A stretch of 64,000 nucleotides of DNA from Pandoraea capi (GTDB taxonomy: Bacteria; Pseudomonadota; Gammaproteobacteria; Burkholderiales; Burkholderiaceae), in the NCBI RefSeq assembly GCF_902459735.1, contig NZ_CABPRV010000001.1:310001-374000 (forward strand). The letters run 5' to 3'. Numbering within the stretch: the stretch's first letter is position 1; each line of letters opens with the position of its first letter. The position numbers and the translations under genes were made by a program. The notes beneath the pieces are model-generated. The model saw only the letters and a program-made list of their open reading frames with translations. It made no database searches and was not told the DNA's origin. Shown here one piece after another: positions 27,693-37,366 of the stretch.

Positions 27693-29618
27693 TTACTTCT
27701 TGTCGTTGACTTCCTTCACTTCGGCGTCGACGACGTTATCGTCATGCGGCTTGCCTTGCTCGGCGCCTGCGGCACCCGCAGCACCGGCTTGCGCCTGCAT
27801 GTCGGCATACATCTTCTCGCCGAGCTTCTGGCTGGCGGTGCCCAGCGCTTCGACCTTGGCATCGATGTCCGCCTTGTCCGAACCGCGCAGGGCGTCTTCC
27901 AGTGCCGTGATGGCCGATTCGATGGCTTCCTTCTCCGAAGCTTCGATCTTGTCGCCGTACTCGGTCAGCGCCTTGCGGGTGCTGTGCACCAGCGCGTCGC
28001 CCTGGTTGCGGGAATCGGCCAGCTCGCGCGCCTTCTTGTCTTCTTCGGCGTTCAGCTCGGCGTCCTTCACCATTTGCTCGATTTCAGCGTCCGACAGGCC
28101 CGAGTTCGCCTTGATGACGATCTTGTTTTCCTTGCCGGTTGCCTTGTCCTTCGCGCCGACGTGCAGAATGCCGTTCGCGTCGATGTCGAAGGTCACTTCG
28201 ATCTGCGGCGTGCCACGTGCGGCGGGCGGAATGCCCTCGAGGTTGAACTCGCCCAGCGACTTGTTGCCGGCGGCCATCTCGCGCTCACCCTGATACACCT
28301 TGATCGTCACGGCCGGCTGGTTGTCGTCCGCCGTCGAGAACACTTGCGAGTGCTTCGTCGGGATCGTGGTGTTCTTCGTGATCATCTTCGTCATCACGCC
28401 GCCCAGCGTCTCGATACCGAGCGACAGCGGGGTCACGTCGAGCAGCAGCACGTCCTTACGGTCGCCCGAGAGGACCGAACCCTGAATCGAGGCACCTGCG
28501 GCCACGGCTTCATCCGGGTTCACGTCCTTGCGCGGATCCTTGCCGAAGAACTCCTTCACCTTCTCCTGCACCTTCGGCATACGGGTCATACCGCCGACCA
28601 GAATCACGTCGTCGATGTCGCTGACCTTCACGCCGGCATCCTTGATGGCGGTGCGGCACGGTTCGATCGTGCGCGAGATCAGATCTTCGACCAGCGCTTC
28701 GAGCTTGGCGCGCGTGACCTTCAGGTTCAAGTGCTTCGGACCCGAGGCATCCGCCGTGATGTACGGCAGGTTGATTTCGGTCTGCTGGCTCGACGACAGT
28801 TCGATCTTGGCCTTTTCGGCAGCTTCCTTCAGGCGTTGCAGCGCCAGCACATCCTTCGACAGATCGACGCCTTGTTCCTTCTTGAACTCGCCGATGATGT
28901 AGTCGATGATGCGCTGGTCGAAGTCTTCACCGCCCAGGAACGTGTCGCCGTTGGTCGACAGCACTTCGAACTGGTGTTCGCCGTCCACATCCGCGATTTC
29001 GATGATCGAGATGTCGAACGTGCCGCCACCCAGGTCATACACCGCGATCTTGCGGTCGCCGCCTTCCTTCTTGTCCAGACCGAATGCCAGTGCGGCAGCC
29101 GTCGGCTCGTTGATGATGCGCTTGACTTCCAGACCGGCGATACGGCCGGCGTCCTTCGTGGCCTGACGCTGGCTGTCGTTGAAGTAGGCCGGCACCGTGA
29201 TCACGGCTTCCGTGACCGGCTCGCCCAGGTAGTCCTCGGCGGTCTTCTTCATCTTGCGCAGCACTTCAGCGGAAATCTGCGGCGGGGCCAGCTTCTGGTC
29301 GCGCGCTTCCACCCAGGCGTCGCCGTTGTCGGCCTTGACGATCTTGTAGGGCATCAGCGAGATGTCCTTCTGCACTTCCTTTTCTTCGAAGCGGCGGCCG
29401 ATCAGGCGCTTGACTGCGTACAGCGTGTTCTTCGGATTGGTCACGGCCTGACGTTTGGCCGGTGCACCGACGAGGATTTCACCGTCGTCCATGTAGGCGA
29501 TGATCGACGGCGTGGTGCGAGCACCTTCCGCGTTTTCGATGATCTTGACCTGATTGCCTTCCATGACGGCCACGCACGAGTTCGTGGTGCCCAAGTCGAT
29601 ACCGATGATTTTGCCCAT
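27693..29618 (-). CDS. dnaK: Chaperone protein DnaK (Hsp70)
   Basis: A 641-residue Hsp70. It begins [17 protein letters not shown], contains the phosphate loop [11 protein letters not shown], the linker/substrate domain transition near [14 protein letters not shown], and ends in the acidic EVKEVNDKK that resembles the E. coli EEVKDKK tail. The ATG at 29618 follows AGGAGAAATTAAC; an upstream in-frame ATG lacks family support. A sigma32-like promoter lies 74-101 nt upstream, overlapping the end of the thioredoxin-like gene. Confidence 0.99.
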   Translation of the reverse strand: MGKIIGIDLGTTNSCVAVMEGNQVKIIENAEGARTTPSIIAYMDDGEILVGAPAKRQAVTNPKNTLYAVKRLIGRRFEEKEVQKDISLMPYKIVKADNGDAWVEARDQKLAPPQISAEVLRKMKKTAEDYLGEPVTEAVITVPAYFNDSQRQATKDAGRIAGLEVKRIINEPTAAALAFGLDKKEGGDRKIAVYDLGGGTFDISIIEIADVDGEHQFEVLSTNGDTFLGGEDFDQRIIDYIIGEFKKEQGVDLSKDVLALQRLKEAAEKAKIELSSSQQTEINLPYITADASGPKHLNLKVTRAKLEALVEDLISRTIEPCRTAIKDAGVKVSDIDDVILVGGMTRMPKVQEKVKEFFGKDPRKDVNPDEAVAAGASIQGSVLSGDRKDVLLLDVTPLSLGIETLGGVMTKMITKNTTIPTKHSQVFSTADDNQPAVTIKVYQGEREMAAGNKSLGEFNLEGIPPAARGTPQIEVTFDIDANGILHVGAKDKATGKENKIVIKANSGLSDAEIEQMVKDAELNAEEDKKARELADSRNQGDALVHSTRKALTEYGDKIEASEKEAIESAITALEDALRGSDKADIDAKVEALGTASQKLGEKMYADMQAQAGAAGAAGAEQGKPHDDNVVDAEVKEVNDKK

Positions 29619-29691
29619 GTTAATTTCTCCTAGCGTCCTTTGCGTCTTTCCGTTGGGCGTGTTGCCCATTCAATTCATTGATCTGCACGAG

Positions 29692-29719
29692 ATATGGGTG
29701 CAGCCAGGAACATTTCAAG
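29692..29719 (-). promoter_or_regulatory. Sigma32-type heat-shock promoter of dnaK
   Basis: On the minus strand CTTGAA (-35, plus 29714-29719) and ACCCATAT (-10, plus 29692-29699) are separated by 14 bp, matching the heat-shock consensus CTTGAA / CCCCATnT at nearly all positions. The -35 overlaps the stop codon of the thioredoxin-like gene. Confidence 0.72.
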
Positions 29720-30143
29720 ACCCTTCTTGCTGCCCGGTTTTGCCCCCCGCTGCCGCGATCCTGTCGCGCGCCGCGGCCACCGCCAGCCGGAACTGGGGCA
29801 GGCCCTGCCAGCCGGTCGCCCGGCCGAGCTTCTTCCCTGCATGGAAGAAGAAAAACGTGGGCACCCCATGCAGGGCGAAGCGGCGCCCGAGGGCCATGTC
29901 GGCGTACACGTTGGCGTGAAACCAACGCAGCCCCAGTGCTTCGATGGCTTCGCGTTGCGCCAGCATGGTCTTCTTGGCGACCTCGCAGTTGAAACAGTCG
30001 ACGCCCCAGAAAAACACGACGGCGAGGTCATCCCCCGCCTCGCGCAGCCCGTCGTCGAACGTCCCGGCGGTCAGCTCGCGCATCGAAAACGCCTCGAATG
30101 CCGTGCCGTCCACACCTTTCATGCCCGGAAGATCGCCTGCCAT
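29715..30143 (-). CDS. Thioredoxin-like protein in the heat-shock cluster
   Basis: A 142-residue thioredoxin-fold protein with active-site-like FFWGVDCFNCEVAKK (Cys-Phe-Asn-Cys) and the cis-proline loop LHGVPTFFFF, both as in thioredoxins. CFNC differs from the usual CGPC, so its redox potential or partner may differ. There is no signal peptide, so it should be cytoplasmic. It stands between grpE and dnaK, where it would be made on the grpE heat-shock transcript. No good ribosome site is seen at the chosen start; a methionine 20 codons downstream is an alternative. Confidence 0.82.
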   Translation of the reverse strand: MAGDLPGMKGVDGTAFEAFSMRELTAGTFDDGLREAGDDLAVVFFWGVDCFNCEVAKKTMLAQREAIEALGLRWFHANVYADMALGRRFALHGVPTFFFFHAGKKLGRATGWQGLPQFRLAVAAARDRIAAAGGKTGQQEGS

Positions 30144-30346
30144 GATGGTAAGTCTCGAATGTCCGTCTGCCCGTCTGCTCCGCCCGCCGCGTCGGTGTTG
30201 ACCCCGGCCGCCCGCGCCTGCCGTCCCGCCTCGTTCCAGCCTGCTCCGGCCATTCCCGGAAGTCCGAAGCTTGCCATGATGTCATGACATGAAACCCCGG
30301 CGTCCGACGTCGATTGGCCGGACCGGACGGCCGGACAGCGTCGTGC

Positions 30347-30892
30347 TTACTTACCTGCCGCGACGGTCACGAGTGCCGGACGCAGTACGCGGTCGGCAAT
30401 CAGATAACCCTTTTGCAGCACGGCCACCACGGTATTCGGCTCCTGATCGGCCGGCACCATCGAGATAGCCTGATGTTGATGCGGATCGAACTTCGCGCCG
30501 GCCGGATCGATGACCGAGACCTTGCTGCGCTCCAGCGCCGAGACCAGTTGGCGCAGGGTCAGGGCGACGCCCTCCTGCAGCTTGGCCACGTCGCCGCTCT
30601 TGTCGGCGGCAGCGGCTTCCAGGCTGTCGATGACCGGCAGGAGGTTCTCGGCAAAGCTCTCGACCGCGAATTTACGGGCCTTGGACACTTCCTCTTCCGC
30701 ACGGCGGCGGATGTTTTCCATCTCGGCGCGGGCGCGCAGCGCTTCGTCGCGCAGTCCCGCCGCTTCAGCCTGAGCCGCCTGGAGCTGCGCCTCGACCGAG
30801 GGCAGCGCGTCGTTCGCGCCCGCAGCGTCGGTCGGGGCCGCTTCGGCCTGGGACGGAATCGGCTGATCGGGGGTGTTTTGCTGTTCAGTCAT
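30347..30892 (-). CDS. grpE: Nucleotide exchange factor GrpE
   Basis: A 181-residue dimeric exchange factor for DnaK. A polar Gln/Pro/Ala-rich N-terminus is followed by a long coiled coil (residues about 35-90, with [20 protein letters not shown]) and the beta-wing domain with the conserved [18 protein letters not shown] segment and the final [17 protein letters not shown]. First gene of the grpE-trx-dnaK-dnaJ cluster, behind a sigma32-type promoter. Confidence 0.97.
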   Translation of the reverse strand: MTEQQNTPDQPIPSQAEAAPTDAAGANDALPSVEAQLQAAQAEAAGLRDEALRARAEMENIRRRAEEEVSKARKFAVESFAENLLPVIDSLEAAAADKSGDVAKLQEGVALTLRQLVSALERSKVSVIDPAGAKFDPHQHQAISMVPADQEPNTVVAVLQKGYLIADRVLRPALVTVAAGK

Positions 30893-30960
30893 GAGCTTGA
30901 GTCGTCAAAAGGTTCTTGCAGCGCACCACGACGATGCGCCGCCGGTTCAAATCCCTTTGG

Positions 30961-30990
30961 ATAGTAGGGGCGTTCACACCGATTTCAAGA
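30961..30990 (-). promoter_or_regulatory. Sigma32-type heat-shock promoter of grpE
   Basis: On the minus strand TCTTGAA (plus 30984-30990) and CCCCTACTAT (plus 30961-30970) are 13 bp apart, a close match to the heat-shock consensus. Transcription would begin about 60 nt before the grpE ATG. No CIRCE inverted repeat is present, so HrcA control of this promoter is not supported. Confidence 0.72.
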
Positions 30991-31251
30991 GCTGGCGGGC
31001 ATTCTGTGCGCCATGTCGGTGCGCGCGGCGTGCCGGTAAATATCCGGTTACACGCGTTACGAGTCCTCTATTGTATCGGCCGTTGCTGCGACCTAACATA
31101 AATAACGGTCTGGTTGATGGAAGTGCCTTGGTTGGATTTGTCGCTTGCCCTGGTCGATGACATCGTCGATGCCATTGGCTCACTCGATCTCCGGGCCCGG
31201 CCGCTCACCGGGCAACCTCGCGTCCGGTGAAGTGTTCTTAAGGAGCGCATC
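30991..31251. other. Region upstream of grpE with a possible 37-codon ORF
   Basis: This stretch holds a weak sigma70-like pair, TTGTAT (31071) and TAACAT (31094) 17 bp apart, and an ATG-initiated 37-codon frame at 31117-31230 reading MEVPWLDLSLALVDD then IVDAIGSLDL. No Shine-Dalgarno sequence precedes it. It may be the 5' leader of the small gene at 31252 or a short coding gene of its own. Confidence 0.3.
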
Positions 31252-31446
31252 ATGAAGCTGCCACTGGCTGTTGTCTTCATCCTTGCGTTGGTGACAACGG
31301 TAACGATCACGATCTGCCTGTCCGGCGCAGTGACCCGGCGCGACACCGAGTACGGTGGCGTGCGGGCCGTGCTGCATCACTTTGTGGAAATGCCGGGCAT
31401 GCCGGGACACTCGTCGAGTTCGAATTCCGGAATCCCATCGCGTTGA
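31252..31446 (+). CDS. Small membrane or secreted protein (64 residues), unknown
   Basis: I do not recognise this gene. A clear AAGGAG lies 7 nt before the ATG. The product starts MKLPLAVVFILALVTTVTIT, a single hydrophobic segment (residues 3-25) that could be a signal peptide or one membrane anchor, followed by a short polar tail ending SSSNSGIPSR. It lies alone on the + strand between grpE and hslR. The strong ribosome site and hydrophobic N-terminus favour a real gene, but the length leaves doubt. Confidence 0.5.
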   Translation: MKLPLAVVFILALVTTVTITICLSGAVTRRDTEYGGVRAVLHHFVEMPGMPGHSSSSNSGIPSR

Positions 31447-31686
31447 TCGCCTCCGGGGTGCATGACCCTTTTGCGGTCGTGCGCGGTGCCGTTCCCCGGG
31501 CGGTTCCGCCCAACGCGGAACCACTGATTTTCGCTCCCTCCCCCGCCCGCCGCTGCGCATTTCGCCAGCGGCGGCGTTCATTCAGGCGTTCATTCAGGCG
31601 CGCGTTTCGGCGATCGTTGCGGCGCTCATCCCCCCGTTGAGGGCGACGACGACCGGCGTGAGACCGACACGAGACGGTGCTTCGGC

Positions 31687-32088
31687 CTACTCGCCCACGC
31701 CGCCGAGACGCCGCCGGTCCCGCTTCGTCGGACGCCCATGCATCTGCGCGGCGGGCTCCTGATACAGACGCCGGCGCTCGTGCTCGTCGGCACGGGCCTG
31801 AACACTCGCTTCGGTCTCTTCGTACAGCGACTGCGCCACCGGCGCCGAGCCGCGAACCTCCGCGATGGCCTTTACCCGGACTTCCCAGCGCGTGCTGCCG
31901 TTGTCCACGGACACCACGTCGCCCGGACGCACGTCACGCGCCGGTTTGACCCGCGCTTCGTTGCACAGCACACGGCCCCGGTCGACGGCCTGTGTGGCGA
32001 GCGAGCGCGTCTTGAAGAAGCGTGCCGCCCACAACCATTTGTCGATCCGCGTGGCTGCGTGCGGAGAATCGTCGACCTTGACCGTCAC
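31687..32088 (-). CDS. hslR: S4-domain ribosome-associated heat shock protein 15
   Basis: A 133-residue RNA-binding protein. The S4 domain is seen as [20 protein letters not shown] followed by [20 protein letters not shown]; a basic C-terminal tail (RRRLYQEP...[12 protein letters not shown]) follows. Hsp15 binds free 50S subunits carrying nascent chains and recycles them. Its ATG overlaps the hemH stop by 4 nt, so it is translated from the hemH mRNA. Confidence 0.92.
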   Translation of the reverse strand: MTVKVDDSPHAATRIDKWLWAARFFKTRSLATQAVDRGRVLCNEARVKPARDVRPGDVVSVDNGSTRWEVRVKAIAEVRGSAPVAQSLYEETEASVQARADEHERRRLYQEPAAQMHGRPTKRDRRRLGGVGE

Positions 32089-33275
32089 GTGCGTGCTCCT
32101 TGCTCACCCTGACTCTGCATCTGTTCCTGTGCCGCGGCCGCCGCCGCACTGGCTTCCTCGAACGCCGCCACGGCGGCGACCTGACGCTGACGAGTCGACG
32201 CCACCGCTGCCGCCGACGCCTCGGCCTCACCCTGCGGCGAAAGCACCGGCCAGCCTTGCAGATGGCGTGCCGCAATCTCGCCCAGCGCCGTGATCCATGC
32301 GCTCGCGCCGTTCAGGCAAGGGATGAAGTGGAACGACTTGCCACCGGCGGTCAGATACGCATGGCGGCCTTCCATGTTGATTTCTTCGAGCGTCTCGAGA
32401 CAGTCGGACGTGAAGCCCGGGCAGAAGACGTCCACACGCGGCGTACCGCCACGGCCGAGTTCTTCGAGCGTCGGCGCGGTGTAAGGCTGAAGCCATTCGG
32501 CCTTGCCGAAACGTGACTGGAACGTGAGGCGGCAGGTCGTCTCGTCCAGACCAAGCGCCGCCGCGAGCAGACGCGCCGTCTTCACGCACTGATCGTGATA
32601 CGGATCGCCGAGGTCGAGCGTGCGGCGCGGCACGCCATGGAAGCTCAGCAGCAGACGCTCACCCGCCGCGAAATCCGGCCGTCCGTGTTGCTGCCAGTAG
32701 CCTTCGACCTGCTGACGCAGCGCCTCGATGTACGCCGGGTGATCGTGATAGTCCCGCACAGTGCGCACGTCCGGCTGGTTACGCAAACGCCCAAGCACGC
32801 GAAATACGGCGTCGCTGGCGGTCGCCGTCGTGCTGCTCGAATACTGCGGGTAGAGCGGCAGGACGAGAATTCGCTCGACGCCGTTCTGGCGCAGGGCACG
32901 GATGCGCTCGGGAATCGACGGGTTGCCATAACGCATGGCGTAATCGACCACGACGTCGTAGTCGTTCGCATGCAGCAAGGCACGCAGGGCGTTTGTCTGA
33001 TGTTCGGTGTTGACTTTGAGAGGCGAGCCGTCGCGGGTCCAGACCGTGGCGTACTTCTGGGCAGACGAACGCGAACGGAACGGCAGAATCACCAGCCGCA
33101 GCAGCGGTTGCCACGCCCACGGCGGGATTTCTACGACGCGCGGGTCCGAGAGGAACTCGCGCAGGTATCGGCGCACGGCCGCAGGACGCGGCTCGTCGGG
33201 CGTGCCGAGGTTGATCAGCAGTACGGCGGTCTTGCCGGACTGGCCATGCGAAATGGGTTCGGGATCGAAGCGCAT
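32085..33275 (-). CDS. hemH: Ferrochelatase
   Basis: A 396-residue enzyme inserting Fe2+ into protoporphyrin IX, the last step of haem synthesis. Motifs: [13 protein letters not shown] near the start, [13 protein letters not shown], the active-site histidine in [11 protein letters not shown], and the metal-side [15 protein letters not shown]. After the normal end (about residue 345) there is an extra tail of about 50 residues rich in Ala and Gln with no recognised function. The start [11 protein letters not shown] is chosen by family alignment; an upstream frame extension is unlikely. Operon with hslR. Confidence 0.96.
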   Translation of the reverse strand: MRFDPEPISHGQSGKTAVLLINLGTPDEPRPAAVRRYLREFLSDPRVVEIPPWAWQPLLRLVILPFRSRSSAQKYATVWTRDGSPLKVNTEHQTNALRALLHANDYDVVVDYAMRYGNPSIPERIRALRQNGVERILVLPLYPQYSSSTTATASDAVFRVLGRLRNQPDVRTVRDYHDHPAYIEALRQQVEGYWQQHGRPDFAAGERLLLSFHGVPRRTLDLGDPYHDQCVKTARLLAAALGLDETTCRLTFQSRFGKAEWLQPYTAPTLEELGRGGTPRVDVFCPGFTSDCLETLEEINMEGRHAYLTAGGKSFHFIPCLNGASAWITALGEIAARHLQGWPVLSPQGEAEASAAAVASTRQRQVAAVAAFEEASAAAAAAQEQMQSQGEQGART

Positions 33276-33449
33276 GGAGCGTACTTTACCGCAAACACGG
33301 CGCAAATCCGGTGGGAGAGATACGCGAAATGACCGCCAGCATGGGCCATGGGGACGGCCAACAACCGGCCCTTGGCTCATATAACGGATATCAGGCAGAT
33401 GTCGGCGGATCGCGGCGAATCACCACGAATCACGACGATTCGCGATTCA

Positions 33450-35999
33450 TCAGCCGTGCCGAGGCGCGTCGTCACGGGCGGGACGATGGTCCGCGCTGGG
33501 GTGTTCGTCATGATGAACCGCCCCGTGCGTGCCCTCCGGCCGGTTCTCCCGGGGAGTCGGTTGCGGACGCTCCTGCGGATGCGAATGCGGCTGAGCCTGC
33601 GGACGCTCCGGTTGCGCCTGGGGCCTCGGTGCCGGCGCCGCCCGCTCGACCTGCGGCTCGGGGCGCGGCTGGGCACGTTCCTGCGGCGGTGCGCGTTGCG
33701 GCTCGGGACGCGGCTGCACGCGCTCGACCGGCGGTTGCGGTTGCGCACGCTGCTGAAGCGGCTGCGGTTCCGCGCGTGGTTGCGTCTGCCACTGCTGAGG
33801 ACGGCGCGCCGGCTCGGCGGATTCAGGCTGCACGCGCTGCTGCTGTGGCGCAGGCTGCGCGCCACGCGCTTCGGGTTGCGCCACGGCCGGTGGCGGCGAC
33901 TGGCGGCGGGTCTGCATGTCGCGCTGCGCGGCCTCGTGTCCCGGTTGAGGAACGGCCTGCGGCGCTTCGACACGTGTCCCCGGCTGACCTTGGACGCTCA
34001 CGCCCGGCGGATGAGGTACGCCGGATGGCGCCGCCTGCCCTGTCCGCCCATTGCGGTCATTGCGGTCATTGCGGTCATTGCGGTCATTCGGTTGGGCCTG
34101 CACCGTCGGCTGTCCCGGATGATTCTGATAATTACCGTGCCCCGGATAGGCGGGATAGCCGGGTTCATTCGGTGCCCCCGGAACTCCCGGCACACCGGGC
34201 TGCCCCGGAACCCCGGCGTGACCGGGCGCACCCGGTGCCCCTGGCTGGCCGGGTACGCCGGGCGCGCCATGCATCGGCGGGACAGCCCCCGTCGCAGGAA
34301 GTGCGCCGTGCGCGGGCGTCGCACCCAACGCGCCGGTCGGCCCCAAGGCTGGCTGCGCAGGGAGCGCCCCATTTGCCCCGATCGGCGCACCGACCGGGCC
34401 ACGCGTACTGACAACCGTGACACGCGGCGCGACAGGCGCTGGCCCGTTCGGCCGTCCCGCACCGGGATTGCGGACCTGCTGACCGTTCTGGCCGAACACC
34501 AGCGGCGCACCGCCAGCGTTCGGTACCGCATGCAGATTGCTCGTCAGCTCGCGCGACGGGGCGCCGCGCACGACCGGCGCACGCGTCGCCAGCACCTGCC
34601 GGTTGAACACGCCCGCCGGCGGCGCACCTGCTGCCGGACGACTATTGCCGAACACGCTTTGCTGCACCGGCGCCACGCCCGGCGTATTGCCCACACGCCA
34701 CGTCTGCGTGCCGCGCGGCGGGGCCGCCAGCGCCGCCGGGGCGCCGACGGCGCGTCCCTGCACGAATGCCTGTGCAGGCATCGTCGACACGGCGCCGCGC
34801 ACGTTCCGGTTCACGTAGACGTTATTGATATTGGTGATGTTGTTGGTGACATTCGTCGTGCGCACGATCGTCGATCGATTGATGTTCGTGACGTACGACG
34901 AACTGGCGTGGTACGCCGGACGATACGGGTCGTGCGGCCCGAGCGCGAACCATGCGAGCCCGACACCGCCGGCCGCAAACGATACGCCCCACGGGTTGCC
35001 GCCACTGTTGCCGCCGACCCAGCCGACCAGCGCCGGCGCATAGACCGGACGCACCGCCACCGGCCCCGGCACCCAGCACCAGCGCGCATCGACGTAAGCC
35101 CAGCGCCCGTAGTGATACGGCGCGAAGCCCCACGGCGCCTCGTCCACCCAGGTCCAGCCCCACGGATCGACCCAGACCCAATGGCCCGTGCGATACGGCG
35201 CCCAGCCCGACGGCACGTTCGACGGCACCCACACCGAGCCGTAGCTCGACGTCTCCTGCCACGAACCGTAGTCGTCGAGGCTCTCGAAGCCGGTCATGTC
35301 ACGCGGCACGTAGCGCGCGGACACCGAGGCGTCCTCACGGGCATCGCGATCGCGCATCCACTGATCGAAGACGTCGGCCACAAGCGGCCCGGTCTGTTGC
35401 TGCGTCAGGTTCTGGCCGACGAATGCCACGCGCTGCCCTTGTTGCAGCGGCACCGACGCCCCCTGCCCGTAAGCAGTCCCCGCGCCGCGCCAGACACTCA
35501 CCGTCGTCACGCCATTCGGATCGACGTCGACGCGGTATTCACCCGCCTGCGAGGGCACGAACGCCAGATTCGGCGTATCGATCTCATACGGCTGATTCGG
35601 ATCGAGGTTGCGCAGCCGCACGCCCACCGTGCCCTGCGTTACGTTCAGTTGCACATTCTGGTCGGTCACCGCCGAGAGCGTGACGCTCGTCGAAGCGCCC
35701 ATGCGCACCGCCGTACCACCCACATGCATCTCCGCACGGCTGTTGCGGTCGACCCAGATGGCGTCGCCCGTGGTGAGCGGCCGGTTGCGGTCGGCGTAGC
35801 GCCACTCGCTGTTGCCGGAAGATGAATAAGGCGCGTAGGTGACGGTGCCGTCGAACGCGCTCAGGCGGGCCACCCGCCCCGGAGGATCGGCGCTCTGCGC
35901 TTGAGCTAGTGCAGGCAACCCCGCCGCCCCAAGCACGCCCAGCGCCAGCCCGACGCCGAGAGAGCGAACCATCGTTCGCCAGGAAATCAAGGATTTCAT
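33450..35999 (-). CDS. Secreted FecR-domain/DUF6600-like protein with collagen-like and Gln/Pro-rich tail
   Basis: An 849-residue exported protein. The signal peptide covers residues 1-36 or so (hydrophobic SLGVGLALGVLGAAGLPALA, cut near AQAQS). Then come a FecR-like beta domain (LTTGDAIWVDRNSRAEMHVG, LNVTQGTVGVRLRNL), a tryptophan/tyrosine-rich block (WVWVDPWGWTWVDEAPWG), an Asn-rich segment, about eleven consecutive G-X-Y triplets (GAPGVPGQPGAPG...) around residues 578-610, four NDR repeats, and a long Pro/Gln/Arg-rich tail. There is no anti-sigma transmembrane region, so it is not a classical FecR. GGAG lies 6 nt before the ATG. Role unknown; surface or envelope location is inferred. Confidence 0.82.
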   Translation of the reverse strand: MKSLISWRTMVRSLGVGLALGVLGAAGLPALAQAQSADPPGRVARLSAFDGTVTYAPYSSSGNSEWRYADRNRPLTTGDAIWVDRNSRAEMHVGGTAVRMGASTSVTLSAVTDQNVQLNVTQGTVGVRLRNLDPNQPYEIDTPNLAFVPSQAGEYRVDVDPNGVTTVSVWRGAGTAYGQGASVPLQQGQRVAFVGQNLTQQQTGPLVADVFDQWMRDRDAREDASVSARYVPRDMTGFESLDDYGSWQETSSYGSVWVPSNVPSGWAPYRTGHWVWVDPWGWTWVDEAPWGFAPYHYGRWAYVDARWCWVPGPVAVRPVYAPALVGWVGGNSGGNPWGVSFAAGGVGLAWFALGPHDPYRPAYHASSSYVTNINRSTIVRTTNVTNNITNINNVYVNRNVRGAVSTMPAQAFVQGRAVGAPAALAAPPRGTQTWRVGNTPGVAPVQQSVFGNSRPAAGAPPAGVFNRQVLATRAPVVRGAPSRELTSNLHAVPNAGGAPLVFGQNGQQVRNPGAGRPNGPAPVAPRVTVVSTRGPVGAPIGANGALPAQPALGPTGALGATPAHGALPATGAVPPMHGAPGVPGQPGAPGAPGHAGVPGQPGVPGVPGAPNEPGYPAYPGHGNYQNHPGQPTVQAQPNDRNDRNDRNDRNGRTGQAAPSGVPHPPGVSVQGQPGTRVEAPQAVPQPGHEAAQRDMQTRRQSPPPAVAQPEARGAQPAPQQQRVQPESAEPARRPQQWQTQPRAEPQPLQQRAQPQPPVERVQPRPEPQRAPPQERAQPRPEPQVERAAPAPRPQAQPERPQAQPHSHPQERPQPTPRENRPEGTHGAVHHDEHPSADHRPARDDAPRHG
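34049..34084. repeat. 9-bp tandem repeat in the FecR/collagen-like gene
   Basis: Four exact CATTGCGGT units, followed by a partial one, encode (NDR)4 on the minus strand. Like the repeats in pabB and yhdP the unit is 9 bp and stays in frame. Confidence 0.93.
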
Positions 36000-36220
36000 A
36001 AACACTCCGAGCTCTTTTCGATAGGCGCACCGTATGTGGCGTTCGCCATGACATCGGTCACATCGTCGGTCATGGGGTCGGTTCGCCACCGTGTGGTTCT
36101 GTCCGAATCCTCGGGCGGGCATCGGACCGTCGGCTCACCGGCGCACCACGAGGGACACCTTGAGCGTAAGCCCACGGTGTGTGACAGCGTGTAAAGGAAT
36201 GCTACGGGGTTGTAACCGAA

Positions 36221-37249
36221 TCAGTGCTGGCTCAGTGCGTTCGAGAGCAGCTTGGCGGTGATGTCGACGATGGGGATCACGCGTTCGTAGGCCATGCGCG
36301 TCGGCCCGATCACGCCGAGCGTACCCACGACCTGACCGTCGACTTCGTAGGGCGCGGTGACGACCGTCATTTCTTCGATGGGCACGAGGCTCGACTCGCC
36401 GCCGATGAAGATCTGTACGCCGGACGCCCGGCTCGACACGTCGAGCAATTGCAACAGGCCGGTCTTGGACTCGAACACGTCGAACAGCTTGCGCAGCCGC
36501 TCCATGTTCGACGACAGGTCTTCCACGCCCAGCAGATTGCGCTCGCCCGAGATCAGCACGCTCTCGCGCGTGGTATCGGCCATCGCATCGCTGCCGGCCT
36601 GCACCGCCGCCTGCATCAACGCGCTCATGTCCGAGCGCAGGGCGTCGAGTTCACCACGCAAGTAAGTGCGCACGTCGTCGAAGCTGTGGCCGCCGAAGTT
36701 GGCGTTCAGATAGTTCGCCGCCTCGACCAGTTGCGCCGGCGAGTGGTCTTTTTCCGTCAGGATGATGCGGTTCTGCACGTCGCCGTCGGGCGTGACGATG
36801 ATCAGCAGCACGCGCTTGTCGGACAGGCGCAGGAATTCGATGTGGCGGAAGGTCTGGCTACGGCGCGGCGTGAGCACCACGCCCGCGAACTGCGACAGAT
36901 GCGAGAGCACCTGCGCGGCAGACGCGACCAGTTGCTGCGGCCCGGCCGGTTGCAGGCTCGTCTGCACTTGCGACGCCAGATGGTGCACGGCCTCTTCGAG
37001 CGGGCGCACCGAAAGCATCGTGTCGACGAACAGACGGTAGGCGCGCGGCGTCGGCACACGGCCCGCAGACGTATGCGGGCTGGCGACGAACCCCAGCGCT
37101 TCGAGGTCGGCCATCACGTTGCGGATGGTCGCCGGGGAGAGATCGAGTCCCGAATAACGCGAAAGCGTGCGCGAACCGACCGGCTGGCCATCGGCGATGT
37201 ACCGTTCGATCAGGGTTTTGAGAAGCGTTTGCGCACGTTGATCTAGCAT
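36221..37249 (-). CDS. hrcA: Heat-inducible transcription repressor HrcA
   Basis: A 342-residue repressor of CIRCE-controlled heat-shock genes (usually groESL in betaproteobacteria). The N-terminal winged helix includes [20 protein letters not shown] and [16 protein letters not shown], followed by the [14 protein letters not shown] segment and the GAF-like domain. The start [10 protein letters not shown] at 37249 is canonical; the upstream extension in frame is not. No CIRCE element was found in this window, so its targets lie elsewhere. Divergent from nadK, as in many Burkholderiales. Confidence 0.97.
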   Translation of the reverse strand: MLDQRAQTLLKTLIERYIADGQPVGSRTLSRYSGLDLSPATIRNVMADLEALGFVASPHTSAGRVPTPRAYRLFVDTMLSVRPLEEAVHHLASQVQTSLQPAGPQQLVASAAQVLSHLSQFAGVVLTPRRSQTFRHIEFLRLSDKRVLLIIVTPDGDVQNRIILTEKDHSPAQLVEAANYLNANFGGHSFDDVRTYLRGELDALRSDMSALMQAAVQAGSDAMADTTRESVLISGERNLLGVEDLSSNMERLRKLFDVFESKTGLLQLLDVSSRASGVQIFIGGESSLVPIEEMTVVTAPYEVDGQVVGTLGVIGPTRMAYERVIPIVDITAKLLSNALSQH

Positions 37250-37366
37250 GGCAAAAATTGTAACGCGAAACGTAGGTACGCGGCGCACGGTGAACCCTGA
37301 CACGAGAACCGTTGCAGGCCGTGCGTGCCGATGGTTGCTGTCATCGACTTATGGTGTAATGGCGGC

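Noticed and set aside
26262-29633. 1123-codon open frame on the + strand
   Set aside because: It is fully antisense to pabB, dnaJ and dnaK; long antisense frames are usual in high-GC DNA, and the predicted protein is a compositional mirror with no recognisable domain.
30893-31251. Search for a CIRCE element near grpE/dnaK/hrcA
   Set aside because: No TTAGCACTC-N9-GAGTGCTAA-like repeat was found in the upstream regions of grpE, dnaK or hrcA.
33348-35825. 825-codon open frame on the + strand, arginine-rich
   Set aside because: Antisense shadow of the FecR/collagen-like gene, whose signal peptide, ribosome site and domains are clear.
37325-37366. Upstream start for nadK
   Set aside because: The extension has no family resemblance, and the later [14 protein letters not shown] start matches known NAD kinases.
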